Source of the DNA: Actinokineospora diospyrosa
Lineage (GTDB): Bacteria > Actinomycetota > Actinomycetes > Mycobacteriales > Pseudonocardiaceae
NCBI RefSeq assembly: GCF_024171925.1
Contig: NZ_JAMTCO010000016.1
Coordinates: forward strand, 124,001 to 188,000
DNA: 64,000 nucleotides
Reading direction: 5' to 3'
A program made the translations under genes and the position numbers. How positions within the stretch are numbered: position 1 is the first letter of the stretch; each line of letters opens with the position of its first letter. Of the stretch, positions 8,173-15,651 are shown piece after piece. Under the pieces are notes generated by a model. That model did no database searches. It was given only the letters and a program-made list of their open reading frames with translations, and was not told where the DNA came from.

Positions 8173-9036
8173 GTGCGGATCGACCTCCACTGCCACTCAA
8201 ACGCCTCCGACGGCACCGACACCCCCGCCGAGCTGGTGATCGCGGCCGCCCGGGCGGGCCTGGACGCGCTGGCGATCACCGACCACGACACCACCGCGGG
8301 CTGGCAGCCCGCCGCCGAGGCTTTGCCGCCCGGCCTGCGGCTGGTCCGGGGCGCCGAGCTGACCTGCGTGTCCGAGGACGGCCGCGGCGGGTACTGCACG
8401 ATCCACTTGCTGGCCTACCTGTTCGACCCGCACGCTGAGCCGGTGGTACGCGAGTACGCCCGCACCCGCGCTGAGCGGCGTAGCAGGTTGCACACGATGG
8501 CCGTGCGGATGGCAGCCGACGGCTACCCCGTCGACCCCGACGGCCTGATGGCGGACCTACCGCCGGATGCCCCCGCCGGGCGGCCCCACCTCGCGCAGGC
8601 ACTCGTGCGCGCCGGGGTGGTCGGTTCGGTCACCGAGGCGTTCGCGGAGCTGCTGCACGGCCGCAACGGCTACTACGTGCCCAGCTCGAAGACGCCCGTC
8701 GCGGACGCCATCGCGATGGTCCGCGCCGCGGGCGGGGTGACGGTGCTGGCCCACGGGTTCGCCCACCAGCGCGGTCCGACGATCACCGAGGCGGTGGTGG
8801 TCGACCTGGTCGGCGCCGGGCTGGACGGGGTCGAGGTCGACCACCCCGACCACGACGCGCCCGCCCGCGCCCAGCTGCGCTCGATCGCCGCCAAGCACGA
8901 CCTGATCATCACCGGTTCGAGTGATTACCACGGCACCAACAAGACGATCGGGCTCGGCGCGGAGACCACCTCGGCCGCGATGCTCGACGAGATCGTGGCC
9001 CGGGCGAGCGGCGCGGAACTGCTGGTGGGTGCCTGA
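8173..9036 (+). CDS. PHP domain metal-dependent phosphoesterase (TrpH/YciV type)
   Basis: GTG 8173 gives VRIDLHCHSNASDGTD, the canonical PHP opening with the HxH metal ligands at residues 6 and 8; an upstream in-frame GTG at 8143 would add ten residues without family character. Further metal motifs are AITDHDTTAGW and the late SSDYHGTNK. In this family such enzymes remove phosphate from nucleoside 3',5'-bisphosphates or trim RNA 5' ends, so a role in nucleotide turnover is inferred. Its TGA overlaps the next ATG by one base (TGATG), coupling it to marC. Confidence 0.85.
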   Translation: MRIDLHCHSNASDGTDTPAELVIAAARAGLDALAITDHDTTAGWQPAAEALPPGLRLVRGAELTCVSEDGRGGYCTIHLLAYLFDPHAEPVVREYARTRAERRSRLHTMAVRMAADGYPVDPDGLMADLPPDAPAGRPHLAQALVRAGVVGSVTEAFAELLHGRNGYYVPSSKTPVADAIAMVRAAGGVTVLAHGFAHQRGPTITEAVVVDLVGAGLDGVEVDHPDHDAPARAQLRSIAAKHDLIITGSSDYHGTNKTIGLGAETTSAAMLDEIVARASGAELLVGA

Positions 9037-9656
9037 TGGCGGTGTTCGACGCCGCCTTGTTCGCCGAGGCGACGATCACCCTCGTGGTGATCATGGACCC
9101 GCCGGGCACGGTCCCGGTGTTCCTCAGCCTCACCGGCCGCAAGACCAAGCAGACCCGCAACCGCGCCGCCCGCCAGGCGGTCCTGGTCTCGCTGATGGTG
9201 ATCAGCCTCTTCGCGATCAGCGGCGAGGCCATCTTGCGCTACCTGGGTATCGGTATCCCTGCCTTGCAAGGCGCGGGTGGCCTGCTGCTGTTGCTGATCG
9301 CGCTGGACCTGCTGACCGGTAAGAACGCCAACGAACCGGAGGCGGTCGAAGACGTCAACGTCGCCCTCGTGCCCCTGGGGACCCCGCTGCTGGCGGGCCC
9401 AGGCGCGATCGCGGCCACGATCGTGTTCGTCCGCGGGGCGGGCGGGCACCTCGAGTCCTACATCGCGCTGGGGTTCGCGATCCTGGCCGTGCACCTGATC
9501 CTGTACCTGTGTCTGCGGTTCTCCGGCGCGGTGATCCGGCTGGTGAAGGACAGCGGCATCACCCTGCTGGCCAAGATCGCCGGTCTCCTGCTCGCCGCGA
9601 TCGCGGTGCAGCTGATCGCCAACTCGGTGCGCGGGTTCATCACCGGCGCTAGCTGA
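9036..9656 (+). CDS. MarC family integral membrane protein
   Basis: The 206-residue protein has about six membrane helices. The N-terminal MDPPGTVPVFLSLTGRKT and central LVPLGTPLLAGPGAIA are hallmarks of the MarC/UPF0056 family, whose transport function has not been settled. The start overlaps the stop of the PHP gene, so the two are translationally coupled. The 3' end overlaps the convergent ArsC-like gene by 8 bp. Confidence 0.88.
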   Translation: MAVFDAALFAEATITLVVIMDPPGTVPVFLSLTGRKTKQTRNRAARQAVLVSLMVISLFAISGEAILRYLGIGIPALQGAGGLLLLLIALDLLTGKNANEPEAVEDVNVALVPLGTPLLAGPGAIAATIVFVRGAGGHLESYIALGFAILAVHLILYLCLRFSGAVIRLVKDSGITLLAKIAGLLLAAIAVQLIANSVRGFITGAS

Positions 9657-9996
9657 GCGCCGCGTCGAGCTCGTTGGGGGAGCGGGCGACGAACGCCCGG
9701 CCGTCGTCGGTGATGATGATCGGCCGCTCGATCAGCACCGGGTTCGCCGCGAGCACCGCGATCCACGCGGCGCGGTCCTTCGGCTTGGCGGCCAGCCCGA
9801 GCTCCTTCGCCAGCGGCTCCTTGAGCCGGGTGATCTCCCAGGGCTGCTTGCCGAGCTTGGTCAGCACCTCGTCGAGCTGCGCGGCGGTCGGCGGCTCGTC
9901 GAGGTAGCGGCGGACGGTGTGCCCGGGGTCGGCGGCGTCGAGCGCGGCCTTCGCGGTGCGCGACTTCGAGCAGCGCGGGTTGTGCCAGATTTCCAC
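9649..9996 (-). CDS. ArsC family reductase (YfgD/Spx-like)
   Basis: The 115-residue thioredoxin-fold protein begins MEIWHNPRCSKSR with the catalytic Cys at residue 9, followed by VRRYLDEPPT and the ERPIIITDDGRAFVARSP block with the arsenate-binding Arg. It resembles glutaredoxin-dependent arsenate reductases of the YfgD type. No ars operon surrounds it, so arsenate need not be its substrate. The gene is convergent with marC, with an 8-bp overlap. Confidence 0.85.
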   Translation of the reverse strand: MEIWHNPRCSKSRTAKAALDAADPGHTVRRYLDEPPTAAQLDEVLTKLGKQPWEITRLKEPLAKELGLAAKPKDRAAWIAVLAANPVLIERPIIITDDGRAFVARSPNELDAALS

Positions 9997-10051
9997 GCGC
10001 TCGATTGTGCCCGTACCCGGGTTGTCGGTGCCGGTGCGTACCGTGTACCTC

Positions 10052-10885
10052 GTGCAAGGTCAACTCGGGTTCGACAGCATGCCGCGCAAGCTGATCAAGG
10101 TGACGCCGTCGCGGCTCGGTGTGTGGAACGACTGCAGGCGCCGGTTCCGGATGACCTACGTGGACCGCCCCACCCCGCCGCGCGGTGGCCCGTGGGCGCA
10201 CAGCACGCTCGGCGCGGTCGTGCACAACGCGCTCAAGGCGCTGTTCGACCTGCCCGTCGAGCGGCGCACCCCCGACAGCGCGGCCGCCCTCGTCGGCACG
10301 CACTGGAAGGACGACGGGTTCGCCGATTCCGCGCAGGCGGGGGAGTTCCGCGAGCGCGCGGCGGGCTGGGTGCACGACTACGTCAAGGAAACCGACGTGT
10401 CCGACGACCCGGTCGGTCTGGAGCGCTGGGTCTCCGCCCCGGTCGGCACGATCGTCGCCGAGGGCCGGGTCGACCGGATCGACCAGCGCGGCGGCGAACT
10501 GGTGATCGTCGACTACAAGACCGGCCGCCACGCCCTCACCACCGACGACGCCCGCGGTTCCCAGGCGCTGGCGCTCTACGTGCTCGCCGCCCGCCGCACC
10601 CTGCGCCGCCCGTGCACCCGGGTGGAGCTGCACCACCTGCCCACCGGTGGCGTCGCGGTCTGGGAGCACACCGAGGACTCGCTGGCCAGGCACCTGTCCC
10701 GGGCCGAGGAGGCCGCCGACGAGTTCCAGCTCGCCATCGACACGCACAAGGCGGGCGGCGACCCGGAGGTCCTCTTCCCGCCCAACCCCGGCCGCCAGTG
10801 CTCCTGGTGCGACTTCCGCCGCAACTGCGCCGAGGGCCAGGCAGCTGGACCCGCGATCGACCCATGGGCGATGCTGTCCCCGTGA
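10052..10885 (+). CDS. RecB/Cas4-like PD-(D/E)XK exonuclease with Fe-S cysteines
   Basis: The product has about 277 residues. The nuclease core is visible as GELVIVDYKTGR (the D and K of the PD-(D/E)XK site), preceded by the helical HNALKALFDLP with the conserved His. Four cysteines (WNDCRRRFR near the start, QCSWCDFRRNC at the end) have the C-n-CX2CX5C spacing of iron-sulfur nucleases of the AddB/Cas4 class. GTG 10052 lies 7 nt after TACCGT and fits a leaderless start; ATG 10079 (MPRKLIKVTPSRLGVW) is the alternative. It likely processes DNA ends, with partners unknown. It overlaps the next gene as GTGA. Confidence 0.8.
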   Translation: MQGQLGFDSMPRKLIKVTPSRLGVWNDCRRRFRMTYVDRPTPPRGGPWAHSTLGAVVHNALKALFDLPVERRTPDSAAALVGTHWKDDGFADSAQAGEFRERAAGWVHDYVKETDVSDDPVGLERWVSAPVGTIVAEGRVDRIDQRGGELVIVDYKTGRHALTTDDARGSQALALYVLAARRTLRRPCTRVELHHLPTGGVAVWEHTEDSLARHLSRAEEAADEFQLAIDTHKAGGDPEVLFPPNPGRQCSWCDFRRNCAEGQAAGPAIDPWAMLSP

Positions 10886-11226
10886 CCCAACCTGACCCCG
10901 TGACCCGACCGGACGACGCGACCGTCGAGCTCCCGCGCACGCCCGCCGAGCCGGTGCGGTCGGGGTTCTGGCGGGAGGTCTCCGGGGCGCTGGCCGTCGG
11001 GTTGTCCGGGTTGGCGCTGATCGTGCTGGTACTGCAGGTGATCGCGTGGGTCCGGGGCGTGCCCGGCCCGGGGATCGGTGTGGTGCTGGGGCATTTCGCC
11101 ACCGCCGCGGTGGGCGTCGTGGCGCAGCGGTTCGCCGACCGGCGGCGGGGGCCGGAAGCGGCGCTGGCCGTGGTCGTCGTGGCGATCGCGACCGGCGTGG
11201 CCATCTGGTTCTTCTGGTGGGCCTGA
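10882..11226 (+). CDS. Small membrane protein coupled to the RecB-like nuclease
   Basis: GTG 10882 overlaps the nuclease stop (GTGA). The 114-residue product has a polar Thr/Pro-rich head and three hydrophobic segments: around ALAVGLSGLALIVLVLQVIAW, the middle GIGVVLGHFATAAVGVVAQ, and the last VVVVAIATGVAIWFFWWA. A basic linker (RFADRRRG) sits between the last two. It is an integral membrane protein of unknown function. It ends 4 nt from the convergent hydrolase gene. Confidence 0.7.
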   Translation: MTQPDPVTRPDDATVELPRTPAEPVRSGFWREVSGALAVGLSGLALIVLVLQVIAWVRGVPGPGIGVVLGHFATAAVGVVAQRFADRRRGPEAALAVVVVAIATGVAIWFFWWA

Positions 11227-11230
11227 GGTC

Positions 11231-12112
11231 CTACCCCGCGGCGGCCAACCGGGGCGCGCTCGCCACCAGTCCGGCCAGCCGCGCCCGCACCTCGGCCGCG
11301 CGCTCGTAGTTGAGCATGTGCCCGGCGCCCGGGTAGATCAACAGCGCCGCGTCCGGCAGCGCGCCCGCGATGATCCGCGCGTCGGCCACCGTGCAGAGCC
11401 GGTCGCGCCCGCCCGCCAGCACCACAGCGGGTACGCCGCGGTACACCGGCAACGCGTGCAGCCGCTCGTGCTCGTTGAGCGCGCTGCGGAACTCGACCAT
11501 GTTCGCCGGGTTGCACCGTCCGACTTGGGCGGCGGTGGCCGCGATGTGCGTTGGCACCGGCCGCTTGCCGAACACCAGCCACCGCACGCCGGGACGGGCG
11601 TAGCCGGTCCGCTTGCCCATCAGCGCGGGCCTGCGGATCCGGGCGATCCGCCGGTTGACCAGCTTCTCCGCGTACAGCACCGGCGCGGCGACCCAGCGCG
11701 GCAGGCCGAAGGTCAACCTGGACAGTCCACCTGAGGTGGTCGCCACGAACGCGACCCCGGCGACCCGCTCCGCGATCAACCCCGGGTGCCGCTCGGCGAG
11801 GGCCATCAGCGTCATCCCGCCCAGCGAGTGCCCGCCGAGCACCAGCGGTCCCGTCGGCGCCACCGCGGCGATGACCTCGGCCAGGTCGTCGGCGATCCGG
11901 TCGATGGTGGCGCTGCCCGCCGGGGCGGACCCGGACGAGCCGTGGCCGCGCAGGTCGAAGCGCACGACGCGGACCCCGGCCAGCCCGTCCGCGACGAGGT
12001 CCCACGAGGTGTGGTCCATCGTCCAGCCGTGCACGAGCACGACCGTGGTCGGGCCGTCGCCGCTGGTCACGACGTTCAGCTCGACGCCGTCGGAGGTGCG
12101 CACGGTGCTCAT
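11231..12112 (-). CDS. Alpha/beta hydrolase
   Basis: The 293-residue protein starts at ATG 12112, which overlaps the stop of the upstream diiron oxygenase (ATGA). The fold signature is VVLVHGWTMDHTSW (oxyanion loop), LGGHSLGGMTLMA (nucleophile Ser in GHSLGG), LAGGRDRLCTV (acid) and GAGHMLNYE (His). Coupling to an AurF-type oxygenase and a divergent TetR suggests a small oxidative or detoxifying module, possibly hydrolysing an ester. The substrate is unknown. Confidence 0.88.
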   Translation of the reverse strand: MSTVRTSDGVELNVVTSGDGPTTVVLVHGWTMDHTSWDLVADGLAGVRVVRFDLRGHGSSGSAPAGSATIDRIADDLAEVIAAVAPTGPLVLGGHSLGGMTLMALAERHPGLIAERVAGVAFVATTSGGLSRLTFGLPRWVAAPVLYAEKLVNRRIARIRRPALMGKRTGYARPGVRWLVFGKRPVPTHIAATAAQVGRCNPANMVEFRSALNEHERLHALPVYRGVPAVVLAGGRDRLCTVADARIIAGALPDAALLIYPGAGHMLNYERAAEVRARLAGLVASAPRLAAAG

Positions 12113-13020
12113 TTCGCGAGCAGCATCGAGCGGCGCCACAGGACCGTGCCCGGCCCGCCGACGAGGTCGGTCTCGGCCAGGAACTTCATGATCCGCTCAC
12201 CCCAGTAGCGCATCGTCTCCTGGAAGTGCGGGTTGTTCTTGGCGGCCTTCCACGCCTGCTTCGGGTCCAGCCCGACCGCGCGGTAGACCTCCGGGTTGAC
12301 CAGGCTCAGCGCGACGAAGTACGACACGACCGCGGTCAGCAGCCGGTGGTAGCTCCGGGCGAACCGGCCCGCCTTGGCCATGCCCTGCACGACCTCCTGG
12401 CGGGCGAAGGTGACGTGCCGCGCCTCCTCCAGCACGTGGATCCGGTTCACCATGCGGATCAGCGGCTGCAGGCCGGGGTCCACCATGTTCTCCCGCTGCA
12501 TCCGGTCCAGCACCTCCTCGGCGACCAGGATCGCCGCGTACGCCGAGGGGCCCCTGCCGAGTACGGGCAGGACCTTCGCCAGCTGCTTGACCCACTTGCG
12601 CGGACCGTAGGCGGGGACGCCGAAGCGCTTGCACGCCTTGCCGAACATCGTGGAGTGGCGGCACTCGTCGGCGATCTCGGCGAGCAGGTAGTGCACGTGG
12701 TCGGTGGTCGGGTCGTGCTTGTAGACCTGCTTGAGCAGCATCTGCATCAACAGGACCTCGAAGAAGATCCCGGTGCTGGCGATGCTCGCGATCTCGTGCT
12801 TGCCCAGCTCCAACCGCTGCTGCGGGGTCATCCGGTCCCAGAGTTCGGTGCCGTACAACGAGATCCGGTGTTCGGGGTGGAAGGACAGGTCGGCCGGGAT
12901 CTCGGCGTCCCAGTCGATATCGATGTCGGGGTCGTAGAACTTGTCCGCGGAGGACTTCAGCAAACGACCCGCGGTCTTCTCCCGATCGGCTAACTTGGCA
13001 ACCTGCGTCGCGCGGCTCAT
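12109..13020 (-). CDS. AurF family diiron oxygenase
   Basis: The 303-residue protein carries the AurF-type carboxylate/histidine diiron ligands: FFEVLLMQML, LLAEIADECRHSTMFGKA (E..DE..H) and HVLEEARHVTFARQEV (EE..H). Members of this family oxidise aryl amines such as p-aminobenzoate, or act as uncharacterised diiron oxygenases in mycobacteria. ATG 13020 is preceded at about 10 nt by AGGAG. The gene is divergent from a TetR regulator across 69 bp that contain a palindromic site, so repression by that regulator is likely. The downstream hydrolase is translationally coupled. Confidence 0.82.
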   Translation of the reverse strand: MSRATQVAKLADREKTAGRLLKSSADKFYDPDIDIDWDAEIPADLSFHPEHRISLYGTELWDRMTPQQRLELGKHEIASIASTGIFFEVLLMQMLLKQVYKHDPTTDHVHYLLAEIADECRHSTMFGKACKRFGVPAYGPRKWVKQLAKVLPVLGRGPSAYAAILVAEEVLDRMQRENMVDPGLQPLIRMVNRIHVLEEARHVTFARQEVVQGMAKAGRFARSYHRLLTAVVSYFVALSLVNPEVYRAVGLDPKQAWKAAKNNPHFQETMRYWGERIMKFLAETDLVGGPGTVLWRRSMLLAK

Positions 13021-13058
13021 CGTCGAGTCACTCCTCTTACGCGGCGGTTCCAGCACGC

Positions 13059-13079
13059 GTAACTTCGGGTAACAGTTAC
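13059..13079. promoter_or_regulatory. Candidate TetR operator between the AurF-type gene and the TetR gene
   Basis: The divergent spacer holds GTAAC at 13059 and a perfect palindrome GTAAC-A-GTTAC at 13069-13079, so GTAAC half-sites occur three times in 21 bp. Palindromes of this kind, between a TetR gene and the divergent gene it controls, are usually its operator. The site begins about 39 bp from the oxygenase start and ends 11 bp before the TetR ATG, so both genes could be controlled. Confidence 0.5.
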
Positions 13080-13089
13080 TTCTGGTAGC

Positions 13090-13827
13090 ATGAGTCGCAT
13101 GCCTGACCGTGTCAAGCGCCACAGCACCGGCGACACCGGGGACGCGCGGCGCGACCGCTGGAAGTCCCACCGCGCCGCCCGGCGCGAGGAGTTCGTCGAG
13201 GCAGCGCTGCGCGCGCTCGCCGAACACGGCCCCGACCTGGGCATGGAGCACGTCGCCGCGGCGACGGGGGTGACCAAGCCGGTGCTCTACCGGCACTTCA
13301 CCGACAAGGCCGACCTGTTCGTCGCGCTCGGCCACCGGGGCACCGAGATCCTCTTCGAGCGGCTCATCCCGGCGATGAGCCGCGAGGAGGCGCCGCTGCC
13401 GCGGATCCGCCGCAGCCTGGACGCGTTCTTCTCCATCATCGAGGAGTACCCGAACCTCTACCGGCTGCTGGTGCGCAGCACCTTCGCCGACCGCAAGATC
13501 GACAACGACATCGTCGCCGAGGACAAGGAGGTCATCGCCAACGCGCTGGCCGCGCTGCTCGGCGACTACATGCGGGCGTACCAGATCGACTCCGGCGGGG
13601 CCGAGATCTGGGGCCACGGCATCGTCGGCATGGTGCAGAACGTCGGCGAGTGGTGGCTGGAGCGGCGCACGATGAGCCGCGACGCGGTCGTGGAGTACCT
13701 GACGATGACCATCTGGGCCGCCATCGACGGCACCATGCGCGGCTACGGCGTGACCATCGACCCGCACAAACCCCTGGAAATCAACAAGATTATCACACTG
13801 TCCACCGGCGACGCCGCCGCTGGCTGA
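13090..13827 (+). CDS. TetR/AcrR family transcriptional regulator
   Basis: The 245-residue protein has an N-terminal helix-turn-helix (GMEHVAAATGVTKPVLYRHF, residues about 50-72) followed by a helical ligand domain. ATG 13090 is used; ATG 13099 is a near alternative. It is divergent from the diiron oxygenase/hydrolase pair and probably represses it through the GTAAC palindrome in the spacer. A DUF4873 gene follows 9 nt downstream and may be co-transcribed. Confidence 0.88.
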   Translation: MSRMPDRVKRHSTGDTGDARRDRWKSHRAARREEFVEAALRALAEHGPDLGMEHVAAATGVTKPVLYRHFTDKADLFVALGHRGTEILFERLIPAMSREEAPLPRIRRSLDAFFSIIEEYPNLYRLLVRSTFADRKIDNDIVAEDKEVIANALAALLGDYMRAYQIDSGGAEIWGHGIVGMVQNVGEWWLERRTMSRDAVVEYLTMTIWAAIDGTMRGYGVTIDPHKPLEINKIITLSTGDAAAG

Positions 13828-13836
13828 GGAGCCACC

Positions 13837-14160
13837 ATGCCCGACCCCCTCGACGAAGACGGCTACCGCGGCCCGGCGCGACTGCACATCGGCCCCCAGA
13901 AGTTCGCCGTCACGGTCGACCTGCGCGGCCACTTCCAGCCCATCGACGGCTACTACCGCTGGTACGGCCGAGTGTCGGCGGACCAGCTGCTGTCGGAAGC
14001 ACTGGCAGGCCGCAAGACCACGGCGACCCTGCACACCCCCCAGGTCACCGCGACGGGCGAACTGTCCGATCCGGACCCGTGGGACCGCTACCGGATCATG
14101 GGCACCTCCACCCCACCGTTCACCGTGGTGACCGAACTGGACGCCGCGCTCGAGGTGTAG
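13837..14160 (+). CDS. DUF4873 domain protein
   Basis: The 107-residue protein consists of the DUF4873 module alone: YRGPARLHIGPQKFAVTVDL, then GHFQPIDGYYRWYGRV and a closing TVVTELDAALEV. In other actinobacteria this domain is found at the end of flavin monooxygenases or as a stand-alone protein. GGAG lies just upstream of ATG 13837. Its link to the adjacent AurF-type oxygenase locus is an inference from position. Bases 14161-14320 after it hold nothing I can support. Confidence 0.75.
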   Translation: MPDPLDEDGYRGPARLHIGPQKFAVTVDLRGHFQPIDGYYRWYGRVSADQLLSEALAGRKTTATLHTPQVTATGELSDPDPWDRYRIMGTSTPPFTVVTELDAALEV

Positions 14161-14323
14161 CGCGCCACCGGAGTCGATGGGGCGGCTATCGGACGACGGC
14201 GCTTTTGCCCTGCCGCTCACCTGTGGCGACGGCTCTGGGCACGTCGCGCCTATCGCGCTTGGCGACGCCGAAGATCGCTGGTGTGGTCGTCCACGCTGTC
14301 CGGTCACCCGTTCGGGGGCAACG

Positions 14324-14355
14324 AAAAGGCCGCTGTCCGGAGTGGACAGCGGCCT
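14324..14355 (-). terminator. Rho-independent terminator of the DUF3107 gene
   Basis: A perfect 12-bp stem (AGGCCGCTGTCC / GGACAGCGGCCT, loop of 5) occupies 14327-14355. On the minus strand it is followed by TTTTCGTT, giving a classic intrinsic terminator 15 bp beyond the DUF3107 stop. A further palindrome, CCCCTGATCAGGGG, sits over the stop codon region. Confidence 0.85.
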
Positions 14356-14370
14356 CGACGGTGCCCCTGA

Positions 14371-14595
14371 TCAGGGGGCGAAGCCGACCTTGCGGGAGTC
14401 GGCGCTGCCGATCTCCACGTAGGCCACTCGCGCGGCCGGGATCACGAACCGGCGACCCTTGTCGTCGACCAGGGCCAGGTGTCCGCTGCCGGTGCGCAGT
14501 GCGTCGGCGACCAGGGCCTCGACCTCGTCGGGGGTCTGCGAGCTGCTGAGCACGAGCTCCCGCGCGGTGTCCGCGACACCGATCTTGACCTCCAC
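14371..14595 (-). CDS. DUF3107 family protein (Rv3208A/TB9.4 type)
   Basis: The 74-residue protein begins VEVKIGVADTARELVLSS and contains LALVDDKGRRFVIPAARVAY, matching the small actinobacterial DUF3107 family. GTG 14595 has GGAGGT 5 nt upstream. In mycobacteria the gene lies beside a TetR gene and near rhlE; here it sits beside the ferritin-like gene but far from the syntenic TetR (22066-22701). A TAGCCT hexamer about 50 nt upstream could be its -10. Function is unknown. Confidence 0.85.
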   Translation of the reverse strand: MEVKIGVADTARELVLSSSQTPDEVEALVADALRTGSGHLALVDDKGRRFVIPAARVAYVEIGSADSRKVGFAP

Positions 14596-14701
14596 GCCGA
14601 ACCTCCGGGCATCGAATCGAAAAGACCTTCGTCACCAAGGCTAGTGGAGCGCGGGGCCCCGGGCGCGCAGGGGCGCGTTCACCGGTCGCGAAATCCGGCC
14701 C

Positions 14702-15373
14702 TCAGCCAAGGCCCAGGGCGCTCATGCGCTTGCCGTGCTGCTGCTGCAGCCTGCGGAACAGCGCCGCGATCCCGGCGAGGTCACCCGTTCCGGCGACGAT
14801 CAGCTCGGAGAGCCCGTCGCGCTCGGCGACCACGTACTGGGCCTGGGTGAGCGCCTCGCCGAGCAGCCGCCGCCCCCACAGCGCCAGCCGGTCGCGCACC
14901 GTCCTGTCCCGCTCGATGGCCGCGGTGACCTCCCGCTCGGCGAAGGCCGAGTGCCCGGTGTCGGCCAGCACCGCCAGCACCAGCGCCCCGCTCTCGGCGT
15001 CGAGCCAGGCGGCGATCTCGCGGTACAGGTCGGCCGCCAGCCCGTCCCCGACGTAGGCCTTGACCAGCGACTCCAGCCACGAGCGGGGCGCGGTCGAGGC
15101 GTGCCAGGTGTCGATGTGGGCGATGAACGGGGCGATCGCGTCCTCGATCGCCACGCCGTGCGCGGCCAGGTACTTCTCGATCTTGGCGTAGTGCCCCATC
15201 TCGGCGGCCGCCATCTCCGAGAGCGCGGCCCGCCCGGACACCGTCGGGGCCGACCTGGCGTCCTCGGACAGCCGGTCGAACGCCGACAGCTCCCCGTAGG
15301 CGAGCACGCCGAGCAGGTCGACCACCCCCGCCGACAGGCCGCTCCCGGACACTCCCGACTCCGCGTTCTCCAT
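14702..15373 (-). CDS. Ferritin-like fold protein (Rv3210c type)
   Basis: The 223-residue helical protein has [13 protein letters not shown] and [19 protein letters not shown] with the E..E..H pattern of ferritin-like four-helix bundles, plus a C-terminal basic helix ending in [11 protein letters not shown]. In actinobacteria it is the divergent neighbour of the DEAD-box helicase rhlE, as here. ATG 15373 follows TACGCT by 7 nt, consistent with a leaderless transcript. The metal and biochemical role are unknown; a MiaE-like activity is sometimes suggested for the fold but cannot be judged here. Confidence 0.75.
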   Translation of the reverse strand: MENAESGVSGSGLSAGVVDLLGVLAYGELSAFDRLSEDARSAPTVSGRAALSEMAAAEMGHYAKIEKYLAAHGVAIEDAIAPFIAHIDTWHASTAPRSWLESLVKAYVGDGLAADLYREIAAWLDAESGALVLAVLADTGHSAFAEREVTAAIERDRTVRDRLALWGRRLLGEALTQAQYVVAERDGLSELIVAGTGDLAGIAALFRRLQQQHGKRMSALGLG

Positions 15374-15651
15374 GGTTGGCAGCGTATCCGGCGGCCGTCG
15401 CGGGTAGACTCGCCAGGACGCCTGGCTCGCCACCGCCCACGGGCGGGTGGCGCCGGGCGGCTACGAAGACCTCGGGGAACGTCGCGGGCACCCTGCCCGC
15501 GGGACCGAGTGAGAAGGGTGCGCGCCTACCTCGCAGGCCCTCCCGCGCCCCACCCGGGCCGCGCCACGACGCGCAGGACCGGGGCGGGACCGACGCGGTC
15601 GAGAAGGGCCCTCCAGGGCAGTGCGCGCTGGTACGAGAGAGGCTGATCACC

